This document shows positions 56,453 to 64,000 of a DNA stretch of 64,000 nt, in pieces. Position 1 is the stretch's first letter; every line of letters starts with the position of its first letter. The translations under genes were made by a program, and so were the position numbers. The notes under the pieces were generated by a model that was given only the letters and a program-made list of their open reading frames with translations, ran no database searches and had not been told where the DNA came from. The stretch is taken from assembly GCA_905178155.1 (NCBI GenBank), contig CAJINV010000002.1, forward strand, positions 7,949,655-8,013,654. Reading direction: 5' to 3'. This stretch comes from Amoebophrya sp. A120. Taxonomy: Eukaryota; Sar; Dinophyceae; Syndiniales; Amoebophryaceae.

Positions 56453-56533
56453 AGGAACAAAATTTATCTCACTTCAAATATTGTTTTTTTCCACCACTTT
56501 TCGCAGTAGGCCTTTCTTCTCTTCTTCTTTTTT

Positions 56534-57184
56534 CTATCGATTTTTTTTGTTTTTCTTTCTTTTCTTTTTAGGTAGCGCGCCACCTTTTTTGCTTTTCTTT
56601 TGGCTCAGGACTTTTTTTTTCGTTTTCTTGTTGGACTTCTCGCACTTGCTACTCCAGTCCTTCGCACCCCGATAGTGCTCTGACGCGGGCGCGATGGATT
56701 CGCCGTTGTACCACGCGTTCGATTTGCTGTAGTGCCACACGTCCTGCGCGTCCTTCTTTCCGGAGGTTCCAGCGCCACCGCCGTACAGGCTGCCGTTGTC
56801 GTCGAACGCGCCGGGCAGCATGGACTTGGTGTTCCAGATGTTCTTGCCATCCGCCATCTGCGCGTACTTAGGCGACCAGCTCGGCTTGCTGTTGCTCCAC
56901 CAGTGGGACTGGTACCAGGACTGGTTGTCGTTTTTCAGAGAGGTCCAGTGCCGGGGCGCCGCACTCCTGTGGTGCCAGTGGTTGTCCGCCTGATCTCGCA
57001 CGACCTCCTCTTCCACAACCTCTTCCTCGATCACCTCCTCCTTAAACGAAGGGCCCCATTTCTGGAAAGAAGAACCCGACGCGGCGCCGCGTGCCGTGCT
57101 GCCCGAATGGTAGTGGTTTGCGCGCGTGCCCGTGATCATGCTGGGCGGCCGGTACGTACCGTTTACGGAAGCCACGTCGGAAGC
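56534..57184 (-). CDS. Basic-tailed hypothetical protein
   Basis: The frame reads from an upstream in-frame stop near 57186 (ASVNGTYRPPSMITG) to a stop at 56534. It has an acidic run FKEEVIEEEVVEEEVVRDQ, a W/H/S-rich middle (NHWHHRS; WYQSHWWSNSKPSW), a glycine-rich loop and a strongly basic C-terminus (KKSKKGGALPKKKRKKNKK) that could be a nuclear localisation signal or the translation of an A-rich intron. The acidic run echoes the one in the next gene (FVKEEIVEEEIIEEDF). No start codon is certain and no family recognised. Confidence 0.45.
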   Translation of the reverse strand, partial: ASDVASVNGTYRPPSMITGTRANHYHSGSTARGAASGSSFQKWGPSFKEEVIEEEVVEEEVVRDQADNHWHHRSAAPRHWTSLKNDNQSWYQSHWWSNSKPSWSPKYAQMADGKNIWNTKSMLPGAFDDNGSLYGGGAGTSGKKDAQDVWHYSKSNAWYNGESIAPASEHYRGAKDWSSKCEKSNKKTKKKVLSQKKSKKGGALPKKKRKKNKKNR

Positions 57185-57342
57185 TGATTATTTTTTTCGA
57201 GTTTGTATCAAGTGAGTTTGTTCGTCATGTAAACTAAGCACCCATTCGACTGATACCTCAAACAAACTACTCGAACAAATCTCTGAATCGATAAAAGGTA
57301 AAGGCAACACGCAACGAGAGAATTGAATTTCAATTTTCAAGA

Positions 57343-60300
57343 CTACTTTCGAAGATATTCAAAGATACGCGGATTTGCGGTTTCGTGCGGCAGCAGCGAG
57401 TTGGAGTGGTTCCTTAATGGCGGTAAGCGCAGGGAAAACGCCGGGCCCGGCGCACTGTACTCTTTGTAGAGGTCTTCCTCCCATGCTCCGTAGAAGTCTT
57501 CCTCGATAATTTCTTCTTCCACGATTTCCTCCTTTACAAATTCTCTAGTTTCCGGTTCCGGCGTGGGGGCCTCCTCCTCCCGAAGGTTCTCCTCCGTCCC
57601 TAACATAAATTGCCGCCAGTCGGGCCAGGCAAGACGAGGTCTCGCAAGATTTGAAGGTGGCGGCGGCAACACGCCTACCTGTTGCCTCTCCACGTGGCCA
57701 CATGTATCCTGCTTCTTGGTCTGCGCGTCGGAATCCCTTAGTGGGAGCGATGAATGATCCCATGATCCTAGAAGCGAGCTATTGGACCTGTTTTGCTGTT
57801 CCGAGGACCACTCGTCGCCGGACACGACCGATGGCAAAATCTTAGTGTCTTGCGCTATGACAGAGGTGGCCAGGTTGAATTTACTATCTCGGCCACTATC
57901 TGCTTCGTCACTGCAGCCGGACAGAGACCCCGAAGGCGTGAAAACTGAGTCCCCGAACCGTGGAGTTGCTCCCGGAGTTTCGCCGGCCGCGCGAGCAAAA
58001 GGGAACAGTGGTGGAGTTGATCCTGGCAGTGGTGGAGTTGCTCCCGGAGTTTCGCCGGCCGCGCGAAAAAAAGGGAACAGTGGTGGAGTTGCTCCTGGGG
58101 TTTTGCGTGCCTTGTGAGCAAAGGGGGTGCTCCCCGCGTTCGTGAGTCCTTCTCTGGCGGTGGGCGTGAGAAAGGGCGTGTAGTCCCCTTCCTCGTCTTC
58201 GTGACGGGGGGAAAAGGAAAATTCCGGTAATGGTAAGTTATCGTACCGGAACTGCTGATCGCTGGAGGGTGATGAAACACCGGCAGGCCTCAGAAAGGGC
58301 GTGTCGTCCCCTTCCTCGTCTTCGTGCCTGAGGGAAAGAGGCAATTCCGGTAAGGGTAACGCATCGCACCGAAACTGCTGATCGCTGGAGGGTGATGAAA
58401 CACTTGCCGAAAATAATGGAAGTGCGCTTTCCGAACTTGCTGTGCTCGCCTGCTGATTTGGTGCGGGAACTCGGGGCGCCACGTCGTGGTCTTCTTCTAC
58501 GACTGCTACTGCCTGCGCAAACGGAAACAGACCGGTGTTCCCTTCCACCAAATGCTCTAGGTTCCACACTGCGCTCAGCAGTTTCTCTTTACGCCCTGGG
58601 AAGACAAATTACTGACGCTATTGAGAGATGCGGAATAGACTGGGAGAATTTTTTACTGCTGGTAACCAAAGTTTATAGACACAGAAGAGTTGATGCATGG
58701 TTGATGTTTTCGCTTCGCCACCTGGATAACTTAGATCTACTGAAAAATGAAACATCTGAGCACATCGGTTAGAAGCAGACAAAGCACAAAATGGAAATGC
58801 CAATAAAACAAATGTATACAGTAAATACATAGTCAACATATTATCTATTTGCAGCACTTACCTTCTAGGAGGCTGGAATCCGGGAGAGGTCGCAGCTCTT
58901 GAATAACGGCACTACATTCGAGTAGTGATAGAGTCTCGGTCGGCAGCTGCCACTTTTTTCCGTCTAAGTAAGTTGCGGCGTCTCGCATTTTTTTGGTGTT
59001 CTCGGCTTTTCCGGCATAATCAGGAGTTCCAGTAACGCCACTTTCGATGAGGTCGCTTTGTACCGGATTGCTGAACAAACGCAACATGATATCAAGGCTC
59101 GTTGGCGGCATCAGCGTCGTTTGGGGTTCCGTTTTCAGGGCTACTTGACCGAATTCATCGTATTCCTCAAACCAACCGGGTGTAATCTTGGCCCCTCGTG
59201 GTTTATGGTGATGCAGGTAACCGACCTCCTCCACGTTACACCACGCATCGGGCGACTCCGCGTTTCCATCCATCACCTCCATTCCGTTGAGTAGGCGAAA
59301 AGCGTTACGGAAACCGCTCCCGTGCAATGCTACCAAAACTTCCTCACCCCGCTCCTGTCGCTCCGGCAATGATGGCGCTGCACGTCCCGGGGGCGACCGC
59401 TCCGATGGCGCCACTAGCCACTCACGGAATGTCGTCGGCTCATTGACGGCTATTTCCACATGGGTAAAGGTGAAACCCTCTGGCAGGTCGAGCAGCTGGC
59501 ACAAGTACCCGGTAAGCTCAACGAGGTCCGGGTGCAACGCCGTCGGGCTCGTTTGGCCGCGAAAGAGGCTCAACCCCAAGCACGTCTTGCCGCGTAGTGT
59601 GTTGGTAGTTATCCTACGAGAGACGAGAAGACCAACCAGTCTTCGGACAATATCCTTCGCTTCCTCGTATTCCGACACATTTTTCTCCTTGTTATCGAAC
59701 TCCTTGACACACTGAGAGACGAAGTACCACACGATTTGAAAGCTCTGTTCGTCAATTTTAAAGCTATCTTCAGCATCGGAACGCGGCGGCCGCAAATCCG
59801 CGTTACCGGGCCGCATGTTGGCGAGCCTTGTCAGCACCGCAGCAATGACGTAATCTTCCAATCCGCATTTCTTCAAATCTCGGGCAGCGGCTATTTCTTG
59901 CAGAGAACAAGCAGAATCCAACTCCTTCCAGAATATTTCCGCGTAAGCACTTGTGACCGAATTATTACCAGCCAGCTCATCGGCTGGAAAAGATGAGTCT
60001 TCTTGCTCCTGCTTTCCGGTTGGACCGAGCAAGAGTGTGCTCAAATACGTGAATACGACGTCGGCCTTGTTCCTGCTTGTACGAGCTGCAATATCAAGTG
60101 ACGGGGCTGCAACGTCGGCGAGATCGTCCGCGTGCGTCGTTGCTTGGTTTTGACCTTCCGTCTCTTTGTCCTTGTTGCCCAGCCCGAATCTCTCCATCTC
60201 CGCCACAGAGAAGGACTTTGAAAACTCGGGAGCGGCTTGTGCAGCTGCAACGTTTATTACTCCGGTCCGGACACGATTGCGACAGCGACTGGCATCGATG

Positions 60301-62428
60301 ACAGAAGCATCCCCTCCTCCGGAAGGGTATGATGCGGCTGAGCGGTCATGTATTTTCAAGTCATGGTCGTGGTCGTCGTTCGTCTTGGCTCGCGTGACAA
60401 ACTCTTGCGGCTCTGCCCCCGAATCTAGCTCCTCGCGCGGATGAGTGCCTCGGAAGTGCAGCAGCGGACGCGGTGCTGCATACTTGAAAGAGGTACGCGT
60501 ACTTGTCACCGCTTGATGCTGTCCTTGATCACTTGCTTCGAAGCTGCAGCTGGGTCCTGGTGGCACTGCTGTAGTACCTCGATGGCCATGGTGTCCGCTT
60601 ACGGAATGTTGGGCGTGAGGACTATACTGCGGCACGCCCCGGATTTCTTTCTGGTGCTGCGCTTGCCCTCCAGTATGTGCATGGGTAGCTGGGTCCGTGC
60701 CCGTGCTGGCGAGGTCGTCGCCTAACAACCTTGCAACACGAGCGCCTCCGACACCAGATGAACTCGAACTCGAAGAGAAAAGCGCGCCGCCTCCTGTTGA
60801 AACCTGGTTGGGCGCCGTCGAAAAAGTGTGGTCGACTTTCATGGTCGGCCTTGAACCAGTCGACCTGGAGGAAACCGCAACTGCGGAGCCCGACACTTCC
60901 AGCGCCACCGCATCCACCCTTCGCGAGACCGCACTGACCGACACGTGCTCACCAAGGAGGCGCTGGCGCTTCGCCTTCTCCTCCCCTATTGTCTCCGAAT
61001 CGAAAGCGCTGGACGCAGCAGTGGTCAGAGCGGGCACGGGGAACTTCGGACCCACATTCAATCTTGTTCCGAATCGCTGCGCCTGTAGATCTACGTGGTC
61101 AAGTTCCCGGAGTGCATTGCACATGTCGCGCAGAGTACGCTGGACGACGTCCCTATCGCTATCCTCTTCGCGTGCGGCACCATCATCATGATGATCCGGA
61201 GACCGATAAGGATGGTCGTCCGTAGCCGGATCAACTCCGCGCATGGCCCCAGCTTCACCATCCCCACCTGCGTTGTCCGCGCCCTCGTCGTCGGGACCGA
61301 TTGGTTGCCCGGGGGCCTCTTGGCTTTCCCACGTGTGCCGCTCCGCATCGAGTTCCCCCCTCGCGACGAGATCGGCCCAGATCTCGTCGCATTTCTCCCG
61401 GGCGACCCGCTTCAACACGCCCGCGCGCATCCGCGTCCGGACCGCTTCCCTTTCGTCCTGACTCAAGCCGCTATCTTCGAGATGCCTCCGGCGCAGTATT
61501 GGCCTCATTACCGTGTAGCTGTAGGAGTCCGAAAAGATTTCGGAGAAACGCAGGAGCACTCGCGCCTCCGGCTTCTGCGAGGCAGCCTGCCGCGAGTACG
61601 CATTGGCAACGACCACCCACTGGTATCAGAGTAAACAAGTGCAGCAAGACAAATGTAAGCGCTTCGAACGCCGCCGCGTTTGAGCCCTCTCATGAACTGG
61701 TGGCTTTTCAAATTCTGATCATACCGGTGCTGCTTCTTTACTACTTCGAAGTAAAACGCACTCACACACTCTACACATGCTGTCGCTTCGCCACTCGTCA
61801 TGATTGGCTTTTGCTAACGACGTTGAGCACGACAATGTCTAAGTAGCCGACCGACTTGCTTTGCGCGCCTTTTGTTTACTCCGGATACCCACTTTTCCGG
61901 GAATCGCACAACACCGCCGGGGTAACACGGATAAGCGCGGGCTCGTGCCATGTTGGTGGTGTTGCTTCCCTCCGCGCCCAGTGCTGTTGTCGTTGAGCTC
62001 GAGGCGACGCTGCTGTGCGTGACAGGAGGGCCTACGTGATTGACTCGGCCCCGGTTGTAGGAAAAGCTACTAGATGAACTAGAAGTGGTACCCAGCAGAC
62101 CATCGCTCCGCTGGTGGTGCTTATCCTTATCGTCAGTCGCATCCCTGAGCAGCTCAGCATTGCCTCCCTGCTGATTGTCCCGGCAACCGGTCGACCTTGT
62201 ACTAGCGGAATGGACGCTGTAGATGCGGTCGCTCTGCGATTTTTTCTCGTTTGTGGCACCCTTGCGGACAAGGTGACCTCGCGCGGCGCTTTTCGCTTTT
62301 TTGCGAAGTGGTTTCGCGCTTTTTTTCTTCGCGGGAACTAGGTCGTCCGCGAGGAGGTCGTCTTCCTCGTCCTCAACGGACGAGGACTCAGAATCACACA
62401 GCTCGTGGCTTGGAGAAAACAAACTCAT
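57343..62428 (-). CDS. Large hypothetical protein with tandem repeats (about 1500 residues)
   Basis: Three long exons: 62428-61893, 61620-58862 and 58595-57343. The ATG gives MSLFSPSHELCDSESSS, then an acidic patch and a basic segment (KKKSAKPLRKKAKSAARG). An introner at 61624-61887 is removed to join RFPEKW to VVVANAYSRQ, followed by EARVLLRFSEIFSDSYSY and a helical charged domain. The second exon ends in an ordered-looking region (SFQIVWYFVSQCVKEFDNKE; LFRGQTSPTALHPDLVELTG; FREWLVAPSERS). A GT-AG intron (58596-58861, donor GAAG/GTAAGTGC) joins SSLLE to GRKEKLLSAVWN. The last part has two 41-residue repeats (DQQFRCDALPLPEL type) and repeated AAGETPGATPPLFPF units, then EEIVEEEIIEEDFYGAWEED. 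I recognise no family. Continuity of the three parts is supported by both in-frame junctions. Confidence 0.7.
57962..58112. repeat. Tandem repeat coding AAGETPGATP units
   Basis: Two near-identical copies of ~52 bp (from 57962 and from 58033) and a partial third (from 58085) start with TGGAGTTGCTCC. They lie in the coding frame of the large hypothetical gene. Confidence 0.85.
58169..58403. repeat. Tandem duplication, 123-bp unit (41 codons)
   Basis: AGAAAGGGCGTG begins a unit at 58169 and again at 58292; both copies carry CTGCTGATCGCTGGAGGGTG. The period is a multiple of three, so the protein repeat stays in frame. Confidence 0.88.
58596..58861 (-). other. GT-AG spliceosomal intron (266 bp)
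   Basis: Donor CTCCTAGAAG/GTAAGTGCTGC and acceptor GTCTTCCCAG/GGCGTAAAG; joins two long open frames of the same gene. Confidence 0.85.
61624..61887. mobile_element. Introner, family I (264 bp)
   Basis: Left end TATCAGAGTAAACAAGTG; right end reversed TATCCGGAGTAAACAAAAGG, identical at most positions with a one-base gap. CCCAC stands at 61888-61892 and at 61616-61620, but three extra bases (TGG) lie between the left copy and TATC. Excision joins RFPEKW to VVVANAYS. Confidence 0.8.
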
Positions 62429-63047
62429 GATTTTCGCTAAAAGTCAATAACCATCAATCTGAATCATAAAGCAGCACTGCGCTACCGTCTGCGGAAATCG
62501 ACTACATCCGAGAGGAGGATGCATGTAGAGTATAAAGTCTGACAACGCTCAATCAGATACGCCTCCACTCCTTGGCACAACATCTCTGTAGAGTCATGAG
62601 CATGAGCCTGCTTGGGCCGACGAAACACACCAGCATCTCATGCCGATGCGCCGCTGGAAAATTGGCTTCGAAAAAATCATGACACTGACTGCGCGCGGGT
62701 TTTCTTCCATTATATCTGTCATCTTCACACACGGCATCTGCTTGCTTTTTGGACTGTACGCCAATTCGAGGCCACCACTTTTTTTGCAGATGAGCTCATT
62801 TCTGTTCTTCGCGTGCTCTTTGATTGCGTCTTCAATGAACTGGTGACTGTGTGTTGTATTGTGACTGCGGAGATCTACCTTCACTTCGTTATCTTCTTCT
62901 TCACTACATGTTGCTATAAGGCACTTCAACTTTTTCGACTCAAGTGGCATTTTACCATTAAAAAAAAGTGTTGCTCCACCTTGTTTCGACTCCTACTGCA
63001 CACGTCTATATGTATGTCTACTTGCTTTTGCTCCTTCCTGAAGCTTA
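62429..63047. other. Intergenic spacer with a weak small frame
   Basis: A minus-strand frame at 62594-62950 (MPLESKKLKCLIATCSEEED, then a charged helix-like part with FIEDAIKEHAKNRNELI) begins with an ATG but has AT-rich codons unlike its neighbours. I cannot decide whether it is a small gene. Confidence 0.3.
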
Positions 63048-63587
63048 CTACACCACTCCGTACAAATCTTCGTGTTGCGGTGGCGTCAACTTGATTTCCA
63101 AGGCCAACGTGTACGAGTCGTTCCCCAGGTCGCGGCTCACCACGCAGTGGACGAAAATTTTGTCTTCAAAACTGTCCTCCCCGGGCACGGAAAACAGAGA
63201 ATCGGGATTGAATAACCCGCCAAAGGAGCGGTGGAAAAGTTGTGACAACGACGAGCTAGAACTCCTGCTGGCCGCGGCGTCGATGTCAATCTTCTCGGGG
63301 TCTTCTGCGTATGAAAAATCTTCGCTCGGGAATAGCGGTTGTACACTCTCGGCGGGCTGCTCCTGCTCGGACGCGGCGGCACTGGTGCCGTAAAAGTTCT
63401 CAGCAGAGGATAAGGACCTAGAGCTTCCCAGTACCTCGCTAAAGCTGATTCCGTAGTCGTTCGCTTTGGCAGCGATGAATGCCGCACTGCTACCGTCGCT
63501 GGAACGACGAGTACTGTCGGGTTCGGCGAAAAACTCCAAATCCCCTTCCGTCACGAAGTCGGCGAAGTGGCTGATACTCTACGTCGC
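63048..63587 (-). CDS. Hypothetical protein, 3' part only
   Basis: The frame opens just after GACGTAG (possible splice acceptor, about 63588) with HFADFVTEGDLEFFAEPD. It continues S/A/E-rich and ends with an ordered-looking C-terminus (FEDKIFVHCVVSRDLGND; YTLALEIKLTPP). Codon usage is GC-rich like the other genes. The upstream exon and start codon are not identified. Family unknown. Confidence 0.5.
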
Positions 63588-63773
63588 GTAATAAGCGGCC
63601 CTCAAATAAGGTCAGAGGTCACGAGACAACATTTGACGCCCGGACGCTTGTCGACAGAGCCTGACGCGCGTGACGTCGTATGGGCTAAGCACTAATCGAA
63701 CCGAAACCATGCCGCGCGGAGCACAAAGAATTTGCCAGGCAGACTAGCCTCTGCCTGCACTGTAAAGACCCTT

Positions 63774-64000
63774 GCATGCTAACCCCAATGCCGGCGACAC
63801 AGAAGCATCGGGGGGCTATCTGCCCTCTGCGTTTCTAAAAAGGGACCTAGCGCGGTTCTTTCGCAAAAATTCCGAGGGGCTAACCGCCCTTTGCATTGAT
63901 TTTGTACAGGAAATCTAGCCCGGTCCTGGGACAAAAATTTCGGGTGGCTAACCTCCCTTTGCATTTCAAAAAGGGAGGCTAGCCCGGTCCCTGGGCAAAG
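63774..64000. repeat. Degenerate tandem repeat, ~66-bp unit, continuing past the window
   Basis: Units beginning GGGGCTATCTGCC (63812), GGGGCTAACCGCC (63876) and GGTGGCTAACCTCC (63943) each contain a TTTGCATT-like block, a CTAGCCCGGT-like block and GGGCAAA/GGACAAA. An earlier weaker unit starts near 63774. Confidence 0.75.

Overview
The window looks like nuclear DNA of a marine alveolate, most probably a parasitic dinoflagellate of the Amoebophrya (Syndiniales) type. This is inferred from three things seen here. Every gene I can support reads on the minus strand over 64 kb. The genes are intron-rich eukaryotic genes with GC-rich codon third positions. Many introns are mobile 'introner' elements with terminal inverted repeats, target-site duplications and non GT-AG ends, a feature known from Amoebophrya genomes. 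No database search was possible, so the species is not proven.

Layout, left to right (all genes minus): an EF-hand protein cut by the left edge (272-2960); an Asp/Glu-racemase-like protein with long disordered flanks (5203-9102); a CRAL-TRIO (Sec14-like) lipid-binding protein with a membrane tail (10034-14683); a glutaredoxin (15754-16483); the mu subunit of adaptor complex AP-4 (17519-32121), 14.6 kb long mainly because one intron is a 10.4-kb introner carrying a complete LINE-type retrotransposon; two candidate exons (32.8-33.4 kb); a large alpha-helical repeat protein (33996-38598); a gene-poor stretch (38.6-43.1 kb); a multi-exon protein with an NGTGRDSYI motif (43091-46763); the translesion polymerase REV1 (47574-51907); a type II membrane glycosyltransferase-like protein (52575-55461); small basic or coiled hypothetical exons (55.9-57.2 kb); a large hypothetical protein with tandem repeats (57343-62428); and a final partial hypothetical gene (63048-63587). 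The right edge enters a degenerate ~66-bp tandem repeat.

The main biology is the introner system. I find 22 elements (141 bp to 10.4 kb) in several sequence families. Nearly all share the same terminal code at both inverted ends, TATC-N6-A(4-6). Fifteen of the 21 whose two flanks can be compared have a 5-bp target-site duplication, one of them with a single mismatch and one offset by 3 bp. For twenty elements I checked by hand that deleting the element plus one copy of the 5-bp duplication (or flanking 5-mer) gives an open reading frame, often across conserved protein motifs. Ordinary GT-AG introns of 139-307 bp sit in the same genes (one further inferred GT-AG intron would be about 0.7 kb). 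Family A elements occur in both orientations relative to transcription and still behave as introns. The genes have no evident shared pathway; they are ordinary housekeeping and lineage-specific genes invaded by the same mobile introns.
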